DNA of 64,000 bases from Mariniblastus sp. (lineage in GTDB: Bacteria > Planctomycetota > Planctomycetia > Pirellulales > Pirellulaceae). The notes below the pieces were generated by a model that worked only from the letters and a program-made list of their open reading frames with translations, did no database searches and was not told where the DNA came from. A program made the translations under genes and the position numbers. Location of the stretch: assembly GCA_022447555.1 (NCBI GenBank), contig JAKVBF010000001.1:87560-151559 (forward strand), in the 5' to 3' direction. Each line of letters begins with the position of its first letter. The stretch's first letter is position 1. This document shows, one piece after another, positions 35,253 through 44,067 of the stretch.

Positions 35253-35309
35253 AATTTAACGCCAGCGTTTGAAGGTTAACGACACGGCCGATCAACTGTC
35301 GATAAAGTA

Positions 35310-35346
35310 GGGCTTTTGTTACTAATTAACGAAAGCCCCTTTTTTA
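35310..35346 (+). terminator. Intrinsic terminator of the NRDE gene
   Basis: The 7-bp stem GGGCTTT (35310-35316) pairs with AAAGCCC (35332-35338) over a 15-nt loop and is followed by CTTTTTT. It lies 58 bases after the NRDE stop codon. Confidence 0.8.
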
Positions 35347-35377
35347 TATTGAACGGGATACCGGTCCGCTTTTCTGA

Positions 35378-36163
35378 TCAAGCGACTGATTTCCGACCAC
35401 CACGTTTCGAGGGAGCCACCACATCTGCGGATGGTTCACTCGCTGTTTTCGTCCCCTCCACGTTGTTCTTAGTTGGCTGCCCATTGCGCTGAGATTTTGG
35501 TTTCGTTAATTTAAATTGATTGGCATTCCCTTGTTTACCCACCAGCGTGGCACTACCGGTGTGTCGTAAAACATAGGCAATCTGCTGCCCAACCCAGCGT
35601 TGGACGCCCAGTCCTTGGGCGAGACTGGCGGAGTCAAAGGTAGTGGGCAAGTCCGCCGGCAGCAAACGGTGTAAGTCTGCAGCCGTTTGGAAGATCTCCA
35701 TCCCCCGCACCTCAGTCAAGTATTGATCTTTAACCTCGAAGTCGCCTTTTCGGCGACGGCGGCGACGTCCATGTCCTGGAAAACGATATTCCTCGATTTC
35801 AATCAGCGGGGTAATCAATCTCAGGTTAGGGTGTGGGAAAACCCGAGTGAAATACAATAATTCGTCGAACACGTCCAGCATGGAACCGCGGTGGGGACTC
35901 CAGCGCTTTCCGATCACAACTCCCTCTTTACTATCAAGTTTGATCAAACGCTTGCGCAGAATAAGTGGCTTCACTACATCCACTTCGTAGTCGTCGACCA
36001 AGGCCGCCACCTTGTCACGAATGGCGGCCAAACCGCTGCGCTGGATTTCAACCAACCGACCATGATTGACCACATCGATCCTATAACGGCCGATTTTGAC
36101 TTCAATTTCACTGCCAGGCTCGCGAAATTTTTCTTTCAGCTGGTGATGTAGTGTGGTCTCCAT
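35378..36163 (-). CDS. Nuclease-like protein with basic tail (PD-(D/E)XK-type pattern)
   Basis: I do not know a named family. The first 70 residues have the layout of PD-(D/E)XK-type or CoiA-like nucleases: a helix with a glutamate (LHHQLKEKFREPG), then RYRIDVVNHG with an aspartate, and EIQRSG, an E-x-Q motif where such enzymes have E-x-K. A middle domain (about 75-155) is followed by an Arg-rich stretch (HGRRRRRRKGD). A helical segment of about 75 residues comes next, resembling a winged helix (ASLAQGLGVQRWVGQQIAY), and the tail is disordered, Lys-rich and Thr-rich. A DNA-binding or nuclease role fits these traits but is not demonstrated. It is isolated from known repair or restriction genes. 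Confidence 0.65.
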   Translation of the reverse strand: METTLHHQLKEKFREPGSEIEVKIGRYRIDVVNHGRLVEIQRSGLAAIRDKVAALVDDYEVDVVKPLILRKRLIKLDSKEGVVIGKRWSPHRGSMLDVFDELLYFTRVFPHPNLRLITPLIEIEEYRFPGHGRRRRRRKGDFEVKDQYLTEVRGMEIFQTAADLHRLLPADLPTTFDSASLAQGLGVQRWVGQQIAYVLRHTGSATLVGKQGNANQFKLTKPKSQRNGQPTKNNVEGTKTASEPSADVVAPSKRGGRKSVA

Positions 36164-36382
36164 AACAATCCTTACATCGGCAATTTGGCCCCGCCGCTAG
36201 CAGAGTACAAGCCGATTTTATCGAAAACGTTCGGGAAATTTTTCCGGTCATTGAGATTCCATGTGCAAGTTGCCTCAAGATTCAATGCTTTGCTATACTT
36301 CGGGGGCCGCATCCGATGCTCACTTTGAGAGAGCCGCTTCGCATTATCGGCCATCACTTATTCAGACACATAGGAATCAATC

Positions 36383-37345
36383 ATGACGACATCCACATCG
36401 CCGAGAATTCACGACGAAATTACTGAGTGCATAGGAAACACTCCTCTCGTGAAATTACGAACAGTCACCCAAGACTGCGTAGCGACAGTGGTCGCCAAGG
36501 TCGAAAATATGAATCCATTGTGGAGCGTCAAGGACCGAATTGGGCGAGCCATGATTGATGCCGCGGAGCGCGATGGCAAAATCAACCAGGAAACCATCGT
36601 GATCGAACCAACCAGCGGCAATACCGGAATTGCCTTGGCTTATGTTTGTGCTGCCCGCGGATACAAGTTGCAAGTCTGCATGCCCGAGAGCATGTCGATT
36701 GAACGCCGCAGACTTCTGAAAGCCCTAGGAGCCGAAGTCATCCTGACACCTGCTTCGGAGGGCATGCCCGGCGCCGTCCGCAAAGCAACCGAAATGGCTG
36801 AATCGAATGACAATTATTTCATGCCTCAACAATTTAATAATCCAGCCAATCCAGAAATCCATCGCAAGACGACCGCGGAAGAAATCTGGCGAGACACCGC
36901 GGGCGGAATTGACATTCTGGTGTGCGGTGTTGGAACTGGCGGCACGGTCACCGGTTGTGGCGAAGTCCTCAAAGGCTACAAACCGGAATTGCACGTGGTC
37001 GCCGTCGAGCCGGTCACAAGTCCTGTCATCACCCAACGCAAAAACGGTCACGATCTTCAGCCCGGTAAACATACCATTCAAGGGATCGGAGCTGGTTTTA
37101 TCCCGAATGTTTTAAACGTCGACGTGATTGACGAGGTGTTTCAGGTACAAGACGCAGATTGCGTCCAAATGACGCGCGACTTATCGACCAAGGAAGGACT
37201 GTTTTGTGGGATCAGCTGCGGAGCAGCAGCCCACGCAGCAATCGAGATTGCTAAACGGCCTGAAAATAAAGGGAAGATGATTGTTGTGGTTTTACCAGAT
37301 CTCGGAGAACGCTACCTTTCAACGTCTCTTTACCCATCCGACTAA
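36383..37345 (+). CDS. cysK: Cysteine synthase A (O-acetylserine sulfhydrylase)
   Basis: A PLP enzyme that makes cysteine from O-acetylserine and sulfide. The PLP lysine is K50 in SVKDR, the PLP-phosphate loop is [10 protein letters not shown], and the substrate loop is [11 protein letters not shown]. Length 320 fits CysK. The motif before the lysine reads NPLWSVKDR, where most CysK proteins have NPxxSVKDR. Its stop codon abuts the stop of glnE on the other strand with no spacer, and no terminator hairpin is visible there. A cystathionine-beta-synthase-like enzyme is less likely given the length and motifs. Confidence 0.94.
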   Translation: MTTSTSPRIHDEITECIGNTPLVKLRTVTQDCVATVVAKVENMNPLWSVKDRIGRAMIDAAERDGKINQETIVIEPTSGNTGIALAYVCAARGYKLQVCMPESMSIERRRLLKALGAEVILTPASEGMPGAVRKATEMAESNDNYFMPQQFNNPANPEIHRKTTAEEIWRDTAGGIDILVCGVGTGGTVTGCGEVLKGYKPELHVVAVEPVTSPVITQRKNGHDLQPGKHTIQGIGAGFIPNVLNVDVIDEVFQVQDADCVQMTRDLSTKEGLFCGISCGAAAHAAIEIAKRPENKGKMIVVVLPDLGERYLSTSLYPSD

Positions 37346-40300
37346 TCACAGCTGTTGATCGAAGATCGCTTCGAAGATCTCCCGATTGCTTCGCCGAGCC
37401 TCCTTCACTCGGCTAAGCAGTTCCGTGACATCGTCAAGGCGTAGCAAGAAAGCGAGTCTAGCTAACTCCGCCGGAGCCTCAGGAAGATCATGTCGCGCCG
37501 CCGTATTCATCAACCTTAATCGCGACTCGACGCCTCGCAATACTTCATAATTACTGGATATCTGACGTGCCGACTCAGATGCCAAAATCCCTCGAGACTC
37601 CAGTGCATCTATTGCATCCAAGGTTCCGGGGACCAATAGGTCTACCTGATTCGCATGCTTCATCTGCAGCATTTGAATGAGAAATTCAACATCGACCGTT
37701 CCCCCGATACCTCGCTTTAGATTGTTTTGCGAACAGCCTTCCTGCATCCGATATCTCATCTTGCGGATTTCCAAAGCATTGGCTGGCTGCCAAGGCTCAA
37801 CCCGAATCGCTTCATGCACCAGTCTCATGGCGTCTTTTTGTAGTGCCATACGACCATAAATAGGCCGGGCCTTACACAGGGCCTGTCGTTCCCAAAGCGC
37901 CCCCGAACCGGATGCGAAATAGCGCTGAAACTCCGAAAACGAAACGGCCAAAGAACCACTTTGTCCGGTCGGTCTCAGGCGACTATCCATTTCATAAAGC
38001 CGCCCATCCCGTCCGGCAGTGGTGACGGCACGCGTTACGAAAGCTGCAATTTCACTATAAAAATGCTGATCGCTCGTTGTCCGTTCGTTCGCCGCACGGC
38101 CTTCGTTATCGAACAAAAAAATAACATCGATATCGCTGTGGTAATTGGGTTCGTGTCCACCAATCTTACCGAGACCCAAAATCACAAACGAATGGTCCTC
38201 ATCCACTTGAACTGCAGACAGCGGCAAACTCGTGTATTTTCTCGATACTCGCGATACCGCTATATTGGTCATCTCTCCAAGGCAAACTTGGGCGATATCC
38301 GATAAGGCTCGATGTGTTTCTCGAACGGGGTCCCGCCCTAAAATATCACGTATCCCAACCCGAAGATGCATCGCCTTCTTAAAACTGTGGATAATCTGGG
38401 CGGGTTCAGCCGCCCCACGCAGCAAAGTTTCAAGATTTTTTTGGAGCCATTCCCGCGATGGCAACCGTTCCATCCATAGCGAGTCCACCAAATCGTCAAT
38501 CATCCCCGGCCTGCGGCGAAGAATTTCAGTTAGGTAACCGCTGGAAGCGCACAGCCTGATGAACAGATGGAGGGAATTCGGCTGAAACCGAAACAACTCC
38601 CACAATACCGCTTTGGCCCCAATCGAGTCCGTCACACTACTTAGCTCGCGAAGGGTTGTATCTGGATCCGGCGTCAATCCTATTTCCGTCAATAATTGAT
38701 CGGCAATGGAGGCCAGAAAGTGTCGGCACCGACGGGACGATAGGAAAGGCGTTTTCTCGTCCGCCAATGCTTGTAGTAATAAGTAACCGCGAGCCGGATC
38801 TTGAATACCAAACGGTTTCAACGTCCGCTCGATCATCTCCTCCGAGGGGTTAGGATCCAAAACTAGATCAACCACCGGGGCGACAAACCCATCCTCAGCA
38901 GACCCGAAGCCTTGATGCAACAGATGGTCTAAGATCTTATGGTTGACACTCGTTATCTCCAGCAGCTCATTTTGGAACTGCTCTAGCGCGGTGGAACCGA
39001 AATCAAACCGGTAACCCATCCGACGTGCGACTTTCTCCAACTCTTCAGTGGACTCGGGGAGTGTATGCGTTTGTAAATCAAACATGATTTGCAAACGATG
39101 TTCCAACTTCCTCAGCCAGCCATAATTTCGAATCAACAACTGGGCTTCTTGCATGGATAAAATGTCCGCTAACTGCAGCCGGCCAATCGCTTCAAACGTG
39201 TTGGATGACCTTACGTCGGGAGACGTTCCACCATTGAGCAGTTGTAAGAACTGGGTGACAAATTCAATATCTCGAATGCCACCATGCCCTGTCTTGATGT
39301 TGGTTCTCTCCTCACCGGCCACTAACGCGCGCCGCTCAATTTGCCGTTTCAACGCTTTGATACTGCTGATGTCTAGTTGGTTAACAAGCCGCCGATAAAT
39401 CCAAGGCTGTAACTTTTCGATTAGCTCATTTCCCAGCTCTAGATCCCCAGCGATCGACCGAGCCTTAATCAACGCTTGCCGTTCCCATGTGCGCCCCTGT
39501 AAATCGTAATACCGCAAGAGGGACCGAGCTGGATTGCAGATCCTGCCTTTACTTCCTTCTGGACGCAAACGAAGATCCACCCGATACGCGGCCCCCGACT
39601 TCGTCGTCTCCGTTAGCAATTTCGTGAAATCTCGAGTCAATCGCTCAAAATATTTCCCATTGTCTTGGTTGTTTTCGGTCACCCCATCTTCTTCGTAAAC
39701 CATCACGAGATCGATATCACTCGAATAATTCAGTTCGGTGCCACCCAGCTTACCCATTGCAATAATCACATATCGGCAACGATCACCTTTTCGATTTAAT
39801 GGCCGACCGTATTTCTGATCCAAACAGCGAACACAGTACTGCAAAGCCGCCTCAGATATCGCTTCGGCAACCCATGATATCTGCTCCGTAACCTGACGTA
39901 TTTTCTGTTGTACAATAATATCTCCGAAGGCGATTCGTAAGGTTTCACGATGTTTGAATCTACGGAGAATCTGCATTGCACCGGTGTCACTCTGGGCACT
40001 TCGCATCTCGTCTGTCAGTTCATCCACGAGGGTATGGCGGGCATGGAGCTGCCCCTCAGTCATCCTGAGATAGTCGTAACTTTCCGTGTCACGAATCAGT
40101 TGGTCGCTGAGATATTGGCTGGTCGAAAAAATGGTCAACAGGATCGGCAATCCCGTTCGATCCCGATCGAATAGTGCACCAATTGACTGGGCGCTGCGTG
40201 CGGCCAGAATAAATCGCTCGAGATTGTTGAGCGCCATATCCGGATCACTGGTGTCTCCCAAATGCTCTTTCAATTGACGCCACAGCAACCAAAAAAGATC

Positions 40301-40432
40301 ATCTGGCATCCCGCAGTCCCGAAGCATCTGCAGATTGCCTTCAGCTCGGTCAAGGTTTTTGATTCCTGCCGAAGAGAGAGCTAGCCGGACCTCTTCCGAG
40401 CTGTCAGACATTTCCTGCTCAACCGGATTCAT
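37346..40432 (-). CDS. glnE: Bifunctional glutamine synthetase adenylyltransferase/adenylyl-removing enzyme
   Basis: GlnE adenylylates and deadenylylates glutamine synthetase according to nitrogen status. Two nucleotidyltransferase domains are visible, each with the G-S/G-DxD type motif: LNYSSDIDLVMVYE in the N-terminal half (about 235-248) and PNYHSDIDVIFLFD in the C-terminal half (about 763-776). The adjacent GHGGIRDIEFVTQF and RGIGGTVDVEFLIQM are the second motifs of each domain. The full length of about 1028 residues is slightly above the E. coli protein (946). The start is set at the ATG at 40432; ATG at 40411 is an alternative. The start lies inside a 16-bp tandem repeat. glnA, glnB and glnK are not in the window. 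Confidence 0.94.
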   Translation of the reverse strand: MNPVEQEMSDSSEEVRLALSSAGIKNLDRAEGNLQMLRDCGMPDDLFWLLWRQLKEHLGDTSDPDMALNNLERFILAARSAQSIGALFDRDRTGLPILLTIFSTSQYLSDQLIRDTESYDYLRMTEGQLHARHTLVDELTDEMRSAQSDTGAMQILRRFKHRETLRIAFGDIIVQQKIRQVTEQISWVAEAISEAALQYCVRCLDQKYGRPLNRKGDRCRYVIIAMGKLGGTELNYSSDIDLVMVYEEDGVTENNQDNGKYFERLTRDFTKLLTETTKSGAAYRVDLRLRPEGSKGRICNPARSLLRYYDLQGRTWERQALIKARSIAGDLELGNELIEKLQPWIYRRLVNQLDISSIKALKRQIERRALVAGEERTNIKTGHGGIRDIEFVTQFLQLLNGGTSPDVRSSNTFEAIGRLQLADILSMQEAQLLIRNYGWLRKLEHRLQIMFDLQTHTLPESTEELEKVARRMGYRFDFGSTALEQFQNELLEITSVNHKILDHLLHQGFGSAEDGFVAPVVDLVLDPNPSEEMIERTLKPFGIQDPARGYLLLQALADEKTPFLSSRRCRHFLASIADQLLTEIGLTPDPDTTLRELSSVTDSIGAKAVLWELFRFQPNSLHLFIRLCASSGYLTEILRRRPGMIDDLVDSLWMERLPSREWLQKNLETLLRGAAEPAQIIHSFKKAMHLRVGIRDILGRDPVRETHRALSDIAQVCLGEMTNIAVSRVSRKYTSLPLSAVQVDEDHSFVILGLGKIGGHEPNYHSDIDVIFLFDNEGRAANERTTSDQHFYSEIAAFVTRAVTTAGRDGRLYEMDSRLRPTGQSGSLAVSFSEFQRYFASGSGALWERQALCKARPIYGRMALQKDAMRLVHEAIRVEPWQPANALEIRKMRYRMQEGCSQNNLKRGIGGTVDVEFLIQMLQMKHANQVDLLVPGTLDAIDALESRGILASESARQISSNYEVLRGVESRLRLMNTAARHDLPEAPAELARLAFLLRLDDVTELLSRVKEARRSNREIFEAIFDQQL

Positions 40433-40464
40433 ATTCAACCGGATTCATATTCAACCGGATCCAT
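40421..40464 (-). repeat. 16-bp tandem repeat at the glnE translation start
   Basis: The unit AACCGGATTCATATTC occurs twice in full (40421-40436 and 40437-40452) and once partially (40453-40464). Because 16 is not a multiple of three, each copy places an ATG (at 40432, 40448 and 40464 on the minus strand) in a different frame. The two upstream ATGs open nine-codon frames, and the nearer one ends in TGA 13 bases past the first base of the proposed glnE start. Confidence 0.75.
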
Positions 40465-40506
40465 ACACAAAGTCCGGCCCGCGAAAGTCACTTCACGAGC
40501 ATTGAC

Positions 40507-41739
40507 CTAAAGCGCCCGACGATAACGCTTTTTAGAGGTCCGTGCCGAAGGGCGTGCGTCTATTTCCTTGCCACGAACCTCGTTGATTTTTTCTTGTAGA
40601 GCGTCCACGGTCAACTGCTTGTTGATCCGCTGTTCAATTCGAGTCAATTCACCACCCTGATCGGGAGTGACCAGCGTGTAGGCAACCCCAGCCTTACCCA
40701 TCCGCCCCGTTCGGCCAACTCGATGAACATAATCATCACTCAATTCCGGGACATCATAATTGATAATATGGGAGATATTGCTGACGTCAATTCCGCGACC
40801 GACAACATCTGTAGCGACCAAAAAGCGAACCGTCTGTTCGCGAAACCCCTTCATCATCCGATCCCTGGCGGGCTGGGACATATCACCATGAATCGTACCA
40901 ATCGAGTCGAATTCGGTCGTCTTGAGTAACTTGCGATACAAGCGTTCCGTACCCAATTTAGTGCGGCAGAAAATTATCGATTGTTCCGGCTGCTCCCGCT
41001 CAAGCAGTTCAACCAAAATGTCGTACTTCATTTCATGAGGAACCGTCAAATAGTTTTGATCGATTGTCTCAACCGAAATTTTGGAGGAGAAATTCAGTAG
41101 CTTTGGATAATGCATGTAGCGTTTTGCTAACAAGACTATAGGGGGAGGAAGCGTCGCGCTTAACAGCATCGTCTGGCGAGGTGTCGGACATTGCCCCAAG
41201 ATTCGTTCAATATCGGGGCGGAAGCCAATGTCCAGCATTCGGTCGGCTTCGTCCAGAACAACGAACCAGAGTTTCTTGATATTCAACGTCCTTCTCTGAA
41301 GGTGATCAAGAACCCGCCCCGGAGTGCCCACTGCAATATGGCAACCGCTTTTCAGTTGGTTGATCTGAGTTTTTATGGGCCGGCCACCATACAGACAGCA
41401 GCAACGAACTTCGTTGTTGGGCACCAACTTGGTAATCTCATTTTCGACTTGGACGGCCAACTCTCGAGTGGGGGTCAATACCAAGGCCTGGGGTAGCGCA
41501 GGCTTCAGGCCCAAATCAAGTTGCTCAAGAATCGGAATTGCAAAGGCGGCCGTTTTCCCAGTACCCGTTTGGGATTGTCCAATCAGGTCATACTCTTCCA
41601 TCGCCAAAGGGATTAAGCCAGCTTGTACCGGGCTTGGTTTTTCATATCCAACCTCGTGCAGCTTTGCGACCATTTCCTTGGAGAGACCCATTTTCTCAAA
41701 CGAGAGGGCCTGCTTTCTTTTAATTACGCGTTTGGTCAC
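40507..41739 (-). CDS. DEAD-box RNA helicase
   Basis: An ATP-dependent RNA helicase. All core motifs are readable: Q motif (KPSPVQAGLIPLA), Walker A (SQTGTGKTAAF), PTRELAVQ, TPGRVLDHL, DEAD, SATLPP, then SIIFCRTK, the GDMSQPARDRMMKGFR region, VATDVVGRGIDV and HRVGRTGRMGKAG. After the core there is only a short basic tail, so it is a RhlE-like minimal enzyme. The frame is open to 42024, but that overlaps the opposite gene. I prefer the GTG at 41739 (VTKRVIKRKQAL, with AGG nearby) or the ATG at 41691. It is divergent from the HEAT-type gene at 41933. Confidence 0.93.
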   Translation of the reverse strand: MTKRVIKRKQALSFEKMGLSKEMVAKLHEVGYEKPSPVQAGLIPLAMEEYDLIGQSQTGTGKTAAFAIPILEQLDLGLKPALPQALVLTPTRELAVQVENEITKLVPNNEVRCCCLYGGRPIKTQINQLKSGCHIAVGTPGRVLDHLQRRTLNIKKLWFVVLDEADRMLDIGFRPDIERILGQCPTPRQTMLLSATLPPPIVLLAKRYMHYPKLLNFSSKISVETIDQNYLTVPHEMKYDILVELLEREQPEQSIIFCRTKLGTERLYRKLLKTTEFDSIGTIHGDMSQPARDRMMKGFREQTVRFLVATDVVGRGIDVSNISHIINYDVPELSDDYVHRVGRTGRMGKAGVAYTLVTPDQGGELTRIEQRINKQLTVDALQEKINEVRGKEIDARPSARTSKKRYRRAL

Positions 41740-41932
41740 AAACCTGCTTGATTTCGTTAGAGAGGATGTTGTCAAAAATGGACAATTTTTCGTTGATTTC
41801 AGGCCATTAAGGCTAGCTTCCCAAGGGAAAACGGTCAACGCTAGTTCCAAACGAAACTTAGGAACGAAACAGATCCATTCTGGCCTCGCTCCAAATCTAC
41901 CAGCCCTTTTACAAGGCAAATGCCAGCGACTT

Positions 41933-43501
41933 ATGATCCAAGCCCTATCCCGTATCCTCGAGCTGAGCGATTTTGACGAACAGCAACGCTCGATGGTCAA
42001 ATTGATCACGGAGATGCAATCCACAAATCCAACGGAACTCTCGCAAATACTCGAATTACTGCATGACTACGCCGGACTAGATTTCGGTCCGACCAATAAA
42101 AAATGGCCTCAACTTGTCGGACTTTTGGTTAGTAAAATCGCGCAGATTCATCAGAAATCCGCCCTGTCCTGGTCCCCCCCAATGCTGCAAAGAGTCGCCG
42201 AGATCTACGACTTGGTCCCGGATGATGAAAATCTGCGAAACCAACTACTTGGCTTGCTGGCAGCGGTTGGCACCGAATCGGCGCTAGGAATATGGGAAAA
42301 ACGACTTTGCGAAGCTCCTCCGCAAATCCGATCGGGTATCGCGCTCGCGTTCGCTCCGCTGATGCACCATGAAGCCAACCTGACCCAATCACTGTTTGAC
42401 CAGCTCTTTACACGCGCGCTAGGTCACTTACCCGTTGCCGCCGCCGTCTTGGACCTGGCCAATTACGCCTATCGCGCTGGCATCCTTGATCCCCATCCGG
42501 CACTCGGGCGGGTCGAACAGCTTTCAGAGCTACTCGGTCATTTGGCAGCGCAAATGGAAAGGATCGAAGAAGGGAATATTCCGGAAGCATGGGATCCTGC
42601 ACAGATCAGTCAAACCGTATCAGACGCAGTCGCGCTAATGATACCCCTCTGTGATGCCATGGCACTGATCGAACACCATCCAGCAATCGGAAAACTGAAC
42701 CAAACCCTTGGTTTGAGACATCGGCGTTTACAAACTGAAGCCGCCGCCGCTCTGGCAAAAATGGGCGATGAAAACGGCCGCAAGGCATTGATCGGATTGG
42801 CAGAGCACCCCAACGTTCGCACACGAGTCCTTGCTTACGCAGATGAACTTGGTTTGGGCAGTCAGATTTCATTGGAATACCAAGGAGACATTGCAACCGC
42901 CGAGGCCCATTTGGCAACTTGGCTGTGTGAACCTGAGCAGATGGGAATCGCCCCAAGCGAAATGACCTTACTGGACAATCGAGAGTTGAACTGGCCCAGT
43001 TATGAGCATCCCATCCACTGCTACCTTTTCCAATATACGTATGGAAAAGGCGAAAACGCCTACCGCAACGTCGGGATCAGTGGCCCCCTGACTCACGCCT
43101 TTGCTGCCGACATCAATCAACTTTCTAAATTAGCGACCTATGCTGCATTTGCCGGCTGGCAAACCACCCATCAAGAGGTATTTTCGCTACCCTTTGAGCG
43201 GGCCGCAGAGGCGATGCCTGGGATTGTTTCAGGCCTGCTTAGATTGATGAATGAACAAGAATACGTTGGCTTGCAACCCGTGGCTCTCGGAGGTTTTTTT
43301 GGTGAATATCAATTGGTCGCAAGCGGCAAAACACAGGATGCACCGAGCTCAATTCACGGCACGCTGATTTTGAATGAGGAGCAAGCAGATTGGATTGAAG
43401 CAGGCAATCCAGATGCTCCAATTGACTGGCAATTAGCTCTGGACATCTGGCGAGGTCAACGGTTGTTGGCTAATTTCAATTCCTTAGAACAATTCGGGTA
43501 G
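41933..43501 (+). CDS. HEAT-repeat-like protein
   Basis: From the ATG at 41933 (522 residues) the protein has a helical repeat layout. The clearest repeat is RLQTEAAAALAKMGDENGRKALIGLAEHPN at about residues 260-290, written as LQTEAAAALAKMGDENG then RKALIGLAEHPN. The last 170 residues switch to a mixed alpha/beta domain with several aromatics (YEHPIHCYLFQYTYGKGENA, then YRNVGISGPL). No catalytic motif is evident. The frame extends upstream over the helicase gene, but those codons are an antisense shadow. It is followed 88 bases later by a response regulator gene that may share its transcript. A protein-binding scaffold role is the most that can be inferred. Confidence 0.7.
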   Translation: MIQALSRILELSDFDEQQRSMVKLITEMQSTNPTELSQILELLHDYAGLDFGPTNKKWPQLVGLLVSKIAQIHQKSALSWSPPMLQRVAEIYDLVPDDENLRNQLLGLLAAVGTESALGIWEKRLCEAPPQIRSGIALAFAPLMHHEANLTQSLFDQLFTRALGHLPVAAAVLDLANYAYRAGILDPHPALGRVEQLSELLGHLAAQMERIEEGNIPEAWDPAQISQTVSDAVALMIPLCDAMALIEHHPAIGKLNQTLGLRHRRLQTEAAAALAKMGDENGRKALIGLAEHPNVRTRVLAYADELGLGSQISLEYQGDIATAEAHLATWLCEPEQMGIAPSEMTLLDNRELNWPSYEHPIHCYLFQYTYGKGENAYRNVGISGPLTHAFAADINQLSKLATYAAFAGWQTTHQEVFSLPFERAAEAMPGIVSGLLRLMNEQEYVGLQPVALGGFFGEYQLVASGKTQDAPSSIHGTLILNEEQADWIEAGNPDAPIDWQLALDIWRGQRLLANFNSLEQFG

Positions 43502-43589
43502 TTTTAAGCGTGCTCGTGGGTTGCCCAAGTCGACGAGCGTGCTGCAAAAATCTATAATCGGGACAACTTTGAAACCCGCGGAACGAACC

Positions 43590-44045
43590 ATGGATTCTGA
43601 AAATACGAAAAACCGTGTCTTGATTGTCGACGACAATCAGGCCAATTGCGAATTATTGGAGGCCTATTTGGATGGCATCGACTGTGACACCGCGATTGCC
43701 GAAGATGGTCAACAGGCATTGGAGATGGTTCCTGAATACCAACCCGACCTGATTCTACTGGATGTCATGATGCCCAAACTGAGCGGGTTTGAGGTATGCC
43801 AGCAACTGAAGTCTGAACCATCCACAAGTAATATCATGATCTTGATGGTGACTGCTTTAAACGAACTAGGCGATATAGAGCGAGCGGTCGAAGCCGGAAC
43901 CAACGATTTCCTATCCAAACCTGTGAATCGCGTCGAATTGATCAAGCGGGTTGAAAACATGCTCGAGTTAAAAGGTGTTTCCGATGAAAATGAACGCCTT
44001 CGTCGGTACATTCAATCCATGGAAGAGGGCGGCGCTGCAGAGTGA
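43590..44045 (+). CDS. Single-domain response regulator with coiled-coil tail
   Basis: A CheY-type receiver domain: acidic pair D14-D15, phosphorylation site D58 in ILLDVMMPK, T88 in MVTALN and K110 in FLSKPVN. It ends after about 120 residues with a short charged helix (VSDENERLRRYIQSMEEGG) instead of an output domain. This could recruit partners or dimerise. I chose the ATG at 43590 because the upstream extension to 43521 lacks receiver-domain similarity and runs through unlikely sequence. No histidine kinase gene is adjacent, so it is an orphan regulator. Confidence 0.9.
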   Translation: MDSENTKNRVLIVDDNQANCELLEAYLDGIDCDTAIAEDGQQALEMVPEYQPDLILLDVMMPKLSGFEVCQQLKSEPSTSNIMILMVTALNELGDIERAVEAGTNDFLSKPVNRVELIKRVENMLELKGVSDENERLRRYIQSMEEGGAAE

Positions 44046-44067
44046 CTGTCACATTGCGATTTGAAAA

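Noticed and set aside
41375-41932. N-terminal extension of the HEAT-type protein frame
   Set aside because: These 186 codons are antisense to the DEAD-box helicase and lack similarity to the rest; the ATG at 41933 is the natural start.
41740-42024. N-terminal extension of the helicase frame
   Set aside because: It has no helicase-like sequence and overlaps the HEAT-type gene; helicase similarity begins just before the Q motif.
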